From contig CAADTH010000068.1 of the NCBI GenBank assembly GCA_900751885.1, positions 1 to 64,000 on the forward strand: DNA of 64,000 nt. The letters run 5' to 3'. Below the pieces are notes generated by a model. The model was not told the origin of the DNA. It searched no databases and worked only from the letters and a program-made list of their open reading frames with translations. How positions within the stretch are numbered: the first letter of the stretch is position 1; the number at the start of each line of letters is the position of its first letter. Source of the stretch: Clostridia bacterium. GTDB taxonomy: Bacteria; Bacillota; Clostridia; UBA1381. The position numbers were made by a program, and so were the translations under genes. This document shows, in pieces, positions 49,359 through 56,841 of the stretch.

Positions 49359-50804
49359 TCATTCCTCCACTACATTGATGTGCTCTATTTTCATATCCTC
49401 TGTCCCTGTCAACACACAGCCCTTTTCCTTCGCGTAGGCGACATAATCGAGAATTTCTCCTGTAATTCTCTCCCCCGGCGCCAAAATAGGAATCCCAGGC
49501 GGATAACACATGACAAATTCCGCGCATACGCTTCCCTCTGACTCGGCGATTGGCACAGATGTCTTCATTTCATAAAACGCCTTTTGCGGCGTCATGATGA
49601 CCTGAGGGGTAATATACTCATGGTCGAACATTCCCTCCGGGCTTTTCGCATAGAGCCGCCGAATCTCCGAGAGCGCCGATATCAGCCTCTCCAGCTCCAG
49701 GCTCCTGTCGCCGACCGAAAGAATCGCTAAGATATTGCCAATGTCACCAAATTCAATCTGAATTCCATACTCATCGCGCAAAATGTCATAGACCTCGATT
49801 CCCGCAAGTCCGATATCTCTTGTATGAACAGAAAGCTTTGTCGGGTCAAACGCATAAAATGCATCTCCGTCTGCGGCTTCCCCGGCAAACGCATAAAATC
49901 CGCCGATTCGGTTGATTTCTCCGCGCGCGTAATCCGCGTAATCCGTAATTTTTCGGTAAATCTCCTTCCCATTTAGCGCAAGGTTGCGACGGGAGATGTC
50001 CAATGATGAAAGCAGCAGGTACGAGCCGCTGGTCGTCTGTGTCAAATTGATAATCTGACGTACATACCCTGCACTCACACTGCCAGAGCATAGTAAAAAC
50101 GAGCTTTGCGTCAAGCTTCCGCCCGTCTTGTGCATACTCACTGCCGCCATATCCGCTCCCACGCGCATCGCATTTTCGGGCATACCCTCCCCAAAGTAAA
50201 AATGGGTTCCATGCGCCTCGTCCACCAGCGCAAGCATTCCAGCTTCGTGTGCCTCCCTCACAATCTCGCGAAGGTTCGAGCAAACTCCATAGTAGGTCGG
50301 ATTGTTCACGAGCACAGCCTTCGCATCAGGGTTCTCCCGGATTGCCTGCCTGACATCCCCGACCGCCATTCCAAGCGGTATGCCCAGCCGTTTGTTGCCG
50401 CCCGGATTCACATACACCGGAACCGCCCCCGTTACAATCAAGGCGTTGATGGCGCTCCGGTGGACGTTTCGCGGCATGATGATTTTCTCTCCGCGCTGAC
50501 ACGAGTGCATTACCATCGCCTGAACAGCAGAGGATGTCCCATTTACCATAAAAAAAGCCTGCGCCGCGCCAAACGCATCGGCGGCAAGCTGTTCTGCCTC
50601 GCGAATCACTCCCACAGGGTGGCAGAGGTTATCTAGCGGCTTGCTGGAATTGACATCCACACTCATGCACTGCTGTCCCAAAAACGCTGTCAAATCCTCA
50701 TTTCCGCGCCCCTGCTTGTGCCCCGGCACATCAAACGGCACAATGCGCTTTGCGCGATATTCCTTCAACGCCTCATAAATCGGGGCACGGCCTTGACTGT
50801 TCAA
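49359..50804 (-). CDS. speA: Arginine decarboxylase (Orn/Lys/Arg decarboxylase family)
   Basis: 481 residues, aspartate-aminotransferase fold. 'VPFDVPGHKQGRGNEDLTAF' at the N-terminus, 'FFMVNGTSSAVQAMVMHSCQRGE', 'LVDEAHGTHFYFGEGMP' and the PLP lysine in 'VSMHKTGGSLTQSSFLL' (around residue 235) are visible. A C-terminal domain (about 390-481) completes the short Gram-positive form. Arginine is the likely substrate because agmatinase is encoded in the same operon. It shares a 4-nt overlap with speD. A paralogue is at 30577-31998. Confidence 0.9.
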   Translation of the reverse strand: MNSQGRAPIYEALKEYRAKRIVPFDVPGHKQGRGNEDLTAFLGQQCMSVDVNSSKPLDNLCHPVGVIREAEQLAADAFGAAQAFFMVNGTSSAVQAMVMHSCQRGEKIIMPRNVHRSAINALIVTGAVPVYVNPGGNKRLGIPLGMAVGDVRQAIRENPDAKAVLVNNPTYYGVCSNLREIVREAHEAGMLALVDEAHGTHFYFGEGMPENAMRVGADMAAVSMHKTGGSLTQSSFLLCSGSVSAGYVRQIINLTQTTSGSYLLLSSLDISRRNLALNGKEIYRKITDYADYARGEINRIGGFYAFAGEAADGDAFYAFDPTKLSVHTRDIGLAGIEVYDILRDEYGIQIEFGDIGNILAILSVGDRSLELERLISALSEIRRLYAKSPEGMFDHEYITPQVIMTPQKAFYEMKTSVPIAESEGSVCAEFVMCYPPGIPILAPGERITGEILDYVAYAKEKGCVLTGTEDMKIEHINVVEE

Positions 50805-51619
50805 TTTGTGTCCCCCTCATATACGTTGCTTCCGCTGAAAATCTCAATCATTTCCTTTCGGAGGCTGTCGGAAATGCGAAGCCGTTCTTTTGGTGCAAGC
50901 TCATACACATCCGTATTGAACAGATAGTTTTGTAGCTCAATCTCCTTGATGAGCATTTGTGTGTGAAAAATATTCGACTGGTACACGTTCACGTCGATGG
51001 CGTCATATTTTCTTAGCGTACTGTTGTCGATATAGTCCTGAATCGACGTAATTTTATGATCTAAAAAGCATTTCTTCCCATTCACATCCCTGGTAAAGCC
51101 TCTCACGCGATAATCAATCGTGATAATATCCGAGTCAAAGCTGCCAATCAGATAATCAAGCACCTTCAAGGGCGATACCTGCCCACAGGTGGAAATCTCA
51201 ATGTCCACTCGAAAGGTCGCAATCGCATTGTAAGGGTGATGCTCTGGATACGTGTGTACCGTGACATGACTTTTATCCAGATGCCCCACTACGCTTTCCT
51301 TATATGGCTTGCCCAAATTGCATGACGGGTCGATGTTCTCATCAGAGAGCGTCTTTTCGGAAATCATGACCGTTACACTTGCCCCCTGCGGATCATAGTC
51401 CTGCTTGGAGATGTTGAGCACATTTGCACCAATCATCTCTGTCACATGACACAAAATCTTTGTCAGCCTGTCAGAGTTATACTGCTCATCGATATATTCA
51501 ATATAGTCGCGCTGTTCCCTCTCACTTTTCGCATAGCAAATATCATAGATATTAAAGCTCAGGGTTTTTGTGAGATTGTTAAAGCCATATAATTTCAGCT
51601 TGTTTTCCAACCCGATCAT
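50801..51619 (-). CDS. speD: S-adenosylmethionine decarboxylase (E. coli-type)
   Basis: ATG 51619 (MIGLENKLKLYGFNNLTKTL) follows AAAGG; earlier in-frame starts have no ribosome site. 272 residues, the length of the longer class 1A enzymes. Self-cleavage to form the pyruvoyl cofactor should occur at the Ser of 'LDKSHVTVHTYPEHHP', and the catalytic Cys lies in 'EISTCGQVSPLKVLDYL'. It produces decarboxylated SAM for SpeE. It is the first gene of the operon speD-speA-speE-speB, behind a clear promoter. Confidence 0.94.
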   Translation of the reverse strand: MIGLENKLKLYGFNNLTKTLSFNIYDICYAKSEREQRDYIEYIDEQYNSDRLTKILCHVTEMIGANVLNISKQDYDPQGASVTVMISEKTLSDENIDPSCNLGKPYKESVVGHLDKSHVTVHTYPEHHPYNAIATFRVDIEISTCGQVSPLKVLDYLIGSFDSDIITIDYRVRGFTRDVNGKKCFLDHKITSIQDYIDNSTLRKYDAIDVNVYQSNIFHTQMLIKEIELQNYLFNTDVYELAPKERLRISDSLRKEMIEIFSGSNVYEGDTN

Positions 51620-51662
51620 CACAGCCTTTCTTTTTCTAAATTTCATCCTTGTAAACAAGTTG

Positions 51663-51691
51663 ATTCTACCAGAAAGGACGGGAAAAATCAA
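51663..51691 (-). promoter_or_regulatory. Promoter of the speDAEB operon
   Basis: Minus-strand TTGATT (51686-51691), 17-bp spacer, TAGAAT (51663-51668). The leader is short (about 40 nt), with no visible riboswitch. Confidence 0.7.
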
Positions 51692-51702
51692 GATGTTTGC
51701 AC

Positions 51703-51733
51703 AAAAAACTCCGGCGCATGCCGGAGCTTTTTC
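51703..51733 (-). terminator. Terminator of the P-loop ATPase gene
   Basis: Stem AAAAAACTCCGGC/GCCGGAGCTTTTT, 4-nt loop, then T run on the minus strand. Confidence 0.85.
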
Positions 51734-51766
51734 TTTTCTTTTTTGGGATTGTATCCCGCTTCTTTT

Positions 51767-52792
51767 TTAAAATAACTCACTGATAAACTGCTGTGTGAAT
51801 TCATTTAAGGCATCAAAGTCCATTGCTGTACGGTAGTACGCCTCCATATCATCATGGATTGCCTTCGATCCCTGCAGGGAACGGATTGCCGCGTCCAAAA
51901 GAATTTGCTTTTGCTGGCTGTTGAATACCAGCGTCTCCTGATATTCCTTCCCTGTGAGCGCGGATAAATCCAAAATTTCTCCATCCTCTGTTGGGTCGAC
52001 CGTCACACAGAGATTCAAGTCCTTCACAATCAGATGCTCCGGCTTGTCGGGCAGAAGCGGCGCGTAATACACCTCGCAGTCATACCCTGCATACACCGCA
52101 AACCCAAGCATCAGCTCTATCAAATACGAACATGCCACCGGCGCGCCGGACAGCACCACCACCCGTTCATCCTTGACAATGGTGTTGATATAATTGGTAT
52201 ATCCCTGCGGCGTGATGGCGCTTGCAAAGAGCTTTCTCACCCTTGCAGTATGGCTGGTTTCTCTCCTCTCACCCATCACCTCATACGCCGCCTGCCGGAG
52301 TCCCTTCTTGTCCAGCGACAGCTGTGTCATGTCATCCGTGTTTTTTTGCAGGCTCCCGGCCGCGGCAAGATATGCGAAGGTACGTACATACCCCTGCTTG
52401 TTTTCGGCAGAAAGCTTCTCTATCACGCCCCGCCCCTGCTCCAGCTTTTTTTCATCTAAGTAAATCCCCAGATTCAGGATGCCGTCCACAGCCCCCGGTG
52501 TGACCGGATCAATGACATGCGGAGACGTGCCGTCGAGCATGGTAATTCCCATCTGTGGAATCCGTATTGCGTCCAAGCTGTCGCGGTCACTTGCACAGTG
52601 GAAGTACACGATGTCCATTCCTTGCTCCTGCGCCTTATCTCCTACCGCACGCATGAGCGTGTTTTTTCCCACTCCCGGTCCTCCCTTTAGGACATAGGTC
52701 CGCCTGTTTTCCTCCCATGGCGCAACAATGCCATCAAAAAAATTCACAAATCCCCGGCTGGTATTGCCGCCGGGAAATATATGCTGATTCAT
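51767..52792 (-). CDS. P-loop ATPase of unknown role (PRK06851-like)
   Basis: ATG 52792 (MNQHIFPGGNTSRGFVNFFDG) follows AAGGAGG; the longer frame (to 52915) has no ribosome site. 341 residues in two halves. Residues about 30-110 have Walker A 'LKGGPGVGKNTLMRAVG' (Asn where Ser/Thr is usual before the Thr) and 'IVYFHCASDRDSLDAI'. A second ATPase-like half starts at about 195 with 'VVLSGAPVACSYLIELML', whose P-loop is degenerate. Tandem P-loop proteins of this type are found in spore formers; the function is unsettled. A link to the speDAEB operon downstream is only positional. Confidence 0.82.
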   Translation of the reverse strand: MNQHIFPGGNTSRGFVNFFDGIVAPWEENRRTYVLKGGPGVGKNTLMRAVGDKAQEQGMDIVYFHCASDRDSLDAIRIPQMGITMLDGTSPHVIDPVTPGAVDGILNLGIYLDEKKLEQGRGVIEKLSAENKQGYVRTFAYLAAAGSLQKNTDDMTQLSLDKKGLRQAAYEVMGERRETSHTARVRKLFASAITPQGYTNYINTIVKDERVVVLSGAPVACSYLIELMLGFAVYAGYDCEVYYAPLLPDKPEHLIVKDLNLCVTVDPTEDGEILDLSALTGKEYQETLVFNSQQKQILLDAAIRSLQGSKAIHDDMEAYYRTAMDFDALNEFTQQFISELF

Positions 52793-52939
52793 ATTATCTG
52801 CCTCCTTCTCTTCTTTACTGCCATCTATATTTTCCTTCCCCAAAAAATATGAATTGTCCCTCGAAATAAGGACGGCACACAACGTATTTTCTGACATATA
52901 TTGATTATGAAACATATTAACAGATTGGAATGGATGCGT

Positions 52940-53542
52940 ATGGATTATATCCTTGTTTTTGCATTGTCTCTCGATACACTGTTTGCATGTATTGCATATG
53001 GAACAGGCCGCATTAAAATCCCCCTGCTCTCCAAACTCGTCCTCGCATTGGTCGGTACAGGCTTTTTTGGCATCTCAATTCTATGTAACCGCGGCTTAGG
53101 CGCGTTCCTTCCTGCGGCGGTCATTCGGTATATCGGCTTTTTTATCCTGCTTTTCATGGGATGTATCAGCCTGTTTGAAACTCTAATTACCCGCTGGCTG
53201 AATCACTATCTAAAGCATAAAAACGAGCTGACTTTAAGCTGCTTTGATTTTGTATTTAATATCTACATAGACAAGACCTGCGCTGATTTAGACAAATCCA
53301 AAAACCTGTCCCCCGCCGAGGCATTCTTCCTTGCGATTCCGCTGTCGGTTGACTCGCTCGTCACAGGCTTGAGTATCGGAAGCAGCATGGAAATCGCGCT
53401 TCTTTCCTGTTCGCTTGTGTTCGGATTCTTTGCCGCTTCACTGGGAACCTATCTTGGAGCAAGGCTTACAGATACGCGGTATGACCTGTCATGGATCAGC
53501 GGCGTGATTTTGATTCTCCTGGCAGTATTTAAAATTCTATAA
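52940..53542 (+). CDS. YtaF/MntP-like membrane protein
   Basis: The start is uncertain; ATG 52940 (MDYILVFALSLDTLFACIAYG) fits the family. About 200 residues with six hydrophobic helices. 'ALSLDTLFACIAYG' in helix 1 and 'IPLSVDSLVTGLSIG' in helix 4 repeat the same Asp-containing motif, the internal duplication known from MntP Mn efflux pumps and the sporulation protein YtaF. The loop between the halves (about 95-130) has 'DFVFNIYIDKTCADLDKSKNLSPAEA', as in YtaF proteins. This favours YtaF over MntP. It would act in the forespore or cell membrane. Confidence 0.85.
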   Translation: MDYILVFALSLDTLFACIAYGTGRIKIPLLSKLVLALVGTGFFGISILCNRGLGAFLPAAVIRYIGFFILLFMGCISLFETLITRWLNHYLKHKNELTLSCFDFVFNIYIDKTCADLDKSKNLSPAEAFFLAIPLSVDSLVTGLSIGSSMEIALLSCSLVFGFFAASLGTYLGARLTDTRYDLSWISGVILILLAVFKIL

Positions 53543-53609
53543 GCCTATTTTACGCACCTGAACAGGCGGATTTTCCTATCCTCTTTGGGTGCGTTTGCGC
53601 TTCTCGGTT

Positions 53610-54611
53610 TTACTTTATTTCATATACTCTGTGGTAATCCTTTGTCTCTGGATTTTTCACCACCTCGCTTTGATTTTTCCTCAAAAGCTTAGCAATATCA
53701 TACACATCAATCCAAATTTCATGGATTCCCTCTCTCTGCGATTCATCGAATATGAGCTGCATTCCGAAATGTAGATGTGACTGGTCGATATTATTCGCAT
53801 TCTCCTTCGCACTGTACCCTGTCCGTCCCAGATATCCAATCACATCCCCTGCCTGTACCTGCATTCCTTCCTCCAGCGATTTGTGGTAGGGGAAGTTTTG
53901 TCTCAAATGCGCATAGTAATAATACCGCTTCCCATCAAAGCTGCGAATACCAATCCGCCACCCGCCATATTGGTTCCATCCCATATTCTCTATGGTTCCG
54001 CCCTCCACAGCAATCACAGGCGTACCGACTGCCCCCATGAAATCATGCCCCAAATGCTTTCTCTGATACCCGTAGGAGCGGCTGTTGCCAAAATCGTCAT
54101 AGTCCTGGTAAGGATATCCCTTTGCAATCGGGGAAAACGCTTTGAGCCCATACGTTTTCTCCCACCGCTTTCCGCTCTCCTGCGTGTCGTCCTTTACCTC
54201 GATTTCATATTCACTCAAAAATTCTCCAAGCACCGCCTCATACGCCTCGTGATAATAGGCATAGCTTTTTAAATTTTTCGTCATCTGTTCTATTGTGCTT
54301 CCCTCTTTTAACTGTTTTGCAATCTTGTCAATTTCCGCAACACTAAATTTTTTGTCCCCATTTTTTGCCGCGCTGTACGCAAGCAATTGAACCCAGTCAA
54401 CCGGCGCGTCCGTCGCATGCGAATCGATATCGAGCTTCATCGCTTTTTCCAGCACCTCATAGGGGATATTGAAATTGACCCATTTGATATACTCCTCCTG
54501 CTCTTTTTCCTCTGCCATCGTCCGGCAGACCCCAAAAACAGCGCATCCGCACAGAACCAAAAAACAAAGCGCAATCATAAAAATTTGTTTCTTTCCAATC
54601 AACATAAACAT
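53610..54611 (-). CDS. M23 (LytM-type) metallopeptidase
   Basis: ATG 54611 is chosen behind GAGG. 333 residues. A membrane anchor covers about 7-27. Residues about 45-145 are helical ('EKAMKLDIDSHATDAPVDWVQLLAYSA', in part) and look like a lysozyme-like or spacer domain. The M23 domain (about 165-320) has 'HLGHDFMGAVGTPVIAVEGG' (zinc His and Asp), 'YYYAHL' and 'QSHLHFGMQLIF' (HxH zinc motif). It would cut peptidoglycan cross-links outside the membrane. Homologues occur in sporulation and cell-separation loci; the neighbour YtaF is consistent with a spore role, but that is a guess. Confidence 0.9.
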   Translation of the reverse strand: MFMLIGKKQIFMIALCFLVLCGCAVFGVCRTMAEEKEQEEYIKWVNFNIPYEVLEKAMKLDIDSHATDAPVDWVQLLAYSAAKNGDKKFSVAEIDKIAKQLKEGSTIEQMTKNLKSYAYYHEAYEAVLGEFLSEYEIEVKDDTQESGKRWEKTYGLKAFSPIAKGYPYQDYDDFGNSRSYGYQRKHLGHDFMGAVGTPVIAVEGGTIENMGWNQYGGWRIGIRSFDGKRYYYYAHLRQNFPYHKSLEEGMQVQAGDVIGYLGRTGYSAKENANNIDQSHLHFGMQLIFDESQREGIHEIWIDVYDIAKLLRKNQSEVVKNPETKDYHRVYEIK

Positions 54612-54679
54612 GTCAAGCCTCACCCACTACCACAGTATTTACTCTATCTATATGTCTTCCCTTCAAAAACCATGCACAA

Positions 54680-54704
54680 AAAAAAGATGGCTGAGCCATC
54701 CTTT
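54680..54704 (-). terminator. Terminator of the nitroreductase at 54714
   Basis: Arms AAGGATGG/CCATCTTT around CTCAG, followed by eight T on the minus strand. Confidence 0.75.
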
Positions 54705-54713
54705 CTTGTCCTT

Positions 54714-55280
54714 TTATTTTACCAATACCTCATCCAAGCTCCGCTTCGGTACATTCACCGCTCCGTCCCCATCCACAAAATATTTCACATCGCCCTGATA
54801 TTCTACCGCGCGGCTCTTTTGTGCAGGATATCCAAATGCAACCAGCTGAATGAGCTCCAAGTGTTCCGGAAGTGCAAGCACTTTTTTGAGTGCTCTGCGG
54901 TCCAGCGCACCAAGCCAGCATGACGCGATTCCAAGCTCCATTGCCTCCAAAATCATTGTGGTTCCAGCCGCTCCAGCCTCCACATCAAAGGAGCCGTTTG
55001 CTTTGATGTTTCGGTCACCTAAAATTGCGATATACGCGACCGGACGCTCTTCCTCCTTCGGAGAGCCGTCAGGCAGATACGCCGCCCATTTTGTCGCAGG
55101 AAACATGTCTGCAAGTCTTTTTTCATCATCTATCACCATAAATTTGAGCGGCTGCATGTTCGCGCCGTACGGCGCCAGTCTTGCACAGTCTACCAGCTTC
55201 ACCAAATCCTCATGGGGTATGGCATTCTGTTTGAATTTTCGAATCGACCGCCTTGTTTGGATTGCATCATATACGTTCAT
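54714..55280 (-). CDS. Nitroreductase-family flavoprotein
   Basis: 188 residues. 'MNVYDAIQTRRSIRKFKQNA' is the FMN-phosphate-binding start, 'ARLAPYGANMQPLKFMVI' and 'GAAGTTMILEAMELGIASCWLGAL' complete the core. Homodimeric FMN enzyme using NAD(P)H; the substrate is unknown. It differs clearly from the nitroreductase at 19923-20441 and is not encoded in an operon with any partner. The 3' end lies just before a terminator. Confidence 0.9.
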   Translation of the reverse strand: MNVYDAIQTRRSIRKFKQNAIPHEDLVKLVDCARLAPYGANMQPLKFMVIDDEKRLADMFPATKWAAYLPDGSPKEEERPVAYIAILGDRNIKANGSFDVEAGAAGTTMILEAMELGIASCWLGALDRRALKKVLALPEHLELIQLVAFGYPAQKSRAVEYQGDVKYFVDGDGAVNVPKRSLDEVLVK

Positions 55281-55437
55281 ACTCTCAAGCCCCTTTTAAA
55301 AAAATTTCCTATTTTTTCATCAAGCATATTATAAACCAAATCCTCCAAAAATACAACAGGCTAAACTACGTGTCTTTCGCACACACTAAATTTGCGAAAT
55401 CGTTGATGTTCGCAAGTTTTATCAAGAGGTGGTTTTC

Positions 55438-55614
55438 ATGTATACCAAGGAAATCGATGATGTCCCGGACGAAATCGAAGATGCAACCGAATACGGAGAG
55501 TTCGTCCCAACGCTGTTTGTATGGCTCACGCCAGAAGAGCAAAGAAAACGGGTCGAACACCTCGGAAAAGTGATTGATACCAAAAAAGAGAAAAAAGAAA
55601 AAATCTCCTTCTAG
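55438..55614 (+). CDS. Small acidic hypothetical protein (58 aa)
   Basis: AAGAGGTGG lies before ATG 55438 (MYTKEIDDVPDEIEDATEYGEF). The N-terminal half is strongly acidic and the C-terminal half strongly basic (KKEKKEKISF). There is a possible short helix (TPEEQRKRVEHLGKVI). No family is recognised. A strong hairpin 60 bp downstream could end the transcript. Codon use and a clear ribosome site support it, but its size leaves doubt. Confidence 0.5.
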   Translation: MYTKEIDDVPDEIEDATEYGEFVPTLFVWLTPEEQRKRVEHLGKVIDTKKEKKEKISF

Positions 55615-55673
55615 TTTTCGCGTATGCACACTCCCAATATGAAATGATTCTTCTTCATGCACTGTACGATAAG

Positions 55674-55721
55674 CGATTGATGCTTTGTTAAAATAGGATA
55701 ACAAAGCATCAATCGTTTTTT
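55674..55721. terminator. Perfect 17-bp hairpin between the acidic gene and cassette 2
   Basis: CGATTGATGCTTTGTTA and its exact complement around an 8-nt loop, followed by seven T. It faces both the plus-strand gene and the 3' end of cassette 2. Confidence 0.88.
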
Positions 55722-55763
55722 CAAATTATGTACATGACTCCTTATCCATTACATTTTCTTTTA

Positions 55764-56096
55764 TTATATTTTTAATTCCCGTTCTTTTACTTTATTTATT
55801 TCATTTTTTAAAAAACTCATAAACTTTTTACCATTGCCTTCATTCCACGTTTGTGCAAACTTTTGTATTCCCAGTATATGAAAAAAATCTTTTACATAAA
55901 CGACCTCTTGATTACATGCAACTAGAATAAGAATCATATCATAAAACTTTTCTTTATACAAAATTTTCAGTAATTTCTCATACTCACTGGCTGAAACGAT
56001 TCCTTCTCCACATAGTTTTTCCCAATCGCTTTCATGTTTTGCTATCCATTTCATCAGCCGAATCAATTCTTCCTGTCTGTATTGTTCTCGTTTCAT
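55764..56096 (-). CDS. Cassette 2: small Trp-containing helical protein (paralogue of 21826-22131)
   Basis: 110 residues from ATG 56096 (MKREQYRQEELIRLMKWIAK). Alignment with cassette 1 gives shared positions: 'L.KWI' with 'FLEWI', 'KLLKILYKEKFYDMILIL' with 'KLLIKRLAKEQFYEMIFVLL', then a V..F element and 'AQTWN' with 'SGW'. The whole protein appears helical, with a charged C-terminus. There is no membrane segment or catalytic signature. As in cassette 1, its neighbour on the other side of a short AT-rich gap is a divergent HTH gene. Function unknown. Confidence 0.78.
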   Translation of the reverse strand: MKREQYRQEELIRLMKWIAKHESDWEKLCGEGIVSASEYEKLLKILYKEKFYDMILILVACNQEVVYVKDFFHILGIQKFAQTWNEGNGKKFMSFLKNEINKVKERELKI

Positions 56097-56110
56097 CCTC
56101 TTCCTCTTTT

Positions 56111-56186
56111 CTGCAATTTATTTATTGCAATAATATCATATGTTTGATGTAAAATCAAGTATATTTTGCAATATATCTCTTGCAAT
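56111..56186. promoter_or_regulatory. Cassette 2 operator-like repeats and minus promoter
   Basis: Four TTGCAAT-type words (56111, 56125, 56166, 56180) form two pairs, each with 14-bp spacing. The minus promoter is TTGATT (56153-56158), 17-bp spacer, TATTAT (56130-56135). The left pair lies on and just below its -10; the right pair lies ahead of the HTH gene. Confidence 0.7.
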
Positions 56187-56205
56187 TATTTTAGGAGGCA
56201 GACGC

Positions 56206-56451
56206 ATGCAAAAATTCAGACAGGATTTGGAAATCGGTTCCAATATAGCCAAGCTTCGGATACGCGCAGGCTTCACACAGGAAGAGACTGTCGCAAAAAT
56301 GCAACTTTTGGGTTGTACGTTGTCCAGGAGCGTTTATTCTCAAATTGAATGTGGTACTTATAACATTCGTATCAGCGAATTTTTGGCTATGAAAAACATA
56401 TTCAACGCTTCCTTTGAGGAATTTTTTGAAGGAGTATCCCTTGTCGATTAG
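56206..56451 (+). CDS. Cassette 2: XRE-family HTH regulator (81 aa)
   Basis: AGGAGG precedes ATG 56206 (MQKFRQDLEIGSNIAKLRIR). Residues about 10-75 form an HTH_XRE domain: 'IGSNIAKLRIRAGFTQEETVAKM', 'SRSVYSQIECGTYNIRISEF' and 'IFNASFEEFFEG'. It is a classical Cro/CI-type regulator, unlike the HTH of cassette 1. It is most likely the repressor of the divergent gene through the TTGCAAT pairs. A strong terminator at 56484 ends its transcript. Confidence 0.86.
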   Translation: MQKFRQDLEIGSNIAKLRIRAGFTQEETVAKMQLLGCTLSRSVYSQIECGTYNIRISEFLAMKNIFNASFEEFFEGVSLVD

Positions 56452-56483
56452 GGTGGTCTGATTTAGATTGTCTCTTCTCAAGC

Positions 56484-56521
56484 AAAATACCGCCGGACGA
56501 AACGTCATCCGGCGGTATTTT
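56484..56521. terminator. Terminator after the cassette 2 HTH gene
   Basis: Perfect 14-bp stem (AAAATACCGCCGGA and complement), about 10-nt loop. Confidence 0.88.
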
Positions 56522-56586
56522 ATTTGATTGACACATGACTTTCAAAGCAAAAAGAATTCTATTGCATCCGAACGCGGATACTTTTT

Positions 56587-56841
56587 TCACCGCTCCCACT
56601 TCTTCTCTGGGCACCGCCCTTCCAGCAGTCTCGCTCGAACCTGCATCACACATCCGCACCGCATACAGGTCGACCCATACTCAAACTGCCCACATGCCAT
56701 GCACACTGCAATTCGCGCGTCATAGACTTCCTTTTCTGCCAAACGGACGCCCTTCATCGCCTCGACCTCACGCACCATTCGTTCGATATCATCGGGAGAT
56801 AGTACCGTCTTGATATTGCACCGTTTACAGTCCTGTCTCAT
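56587..56841 (-). CDS. DUF6171-family small zinc-binding-type protein
   Basis: 84 residues. Three Cys groups are visible: CKRC at residues 5-8, CMAC around 47, and CMRCGC around 58. The spacing resembles zinc ribbons. 'LSPDDIERMVREVEAMKGVRLAE' is a helical segment typical of the DUF6171 family as I recall it. Function unknown. Its start overlaps the arabinofuranosidase stop by 4 nt (ATGA), so it is translated from that message; the association may be accidental. Confidence 0.8.
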   Translation of the reverse strand: MRQDCKRCNIKTVLSPDDIERMVREVEAMKGVRLAEKEVYDARIAVCMACGQFEYGSTCMRCGCVMQVRARLLEGRCPEKKWER

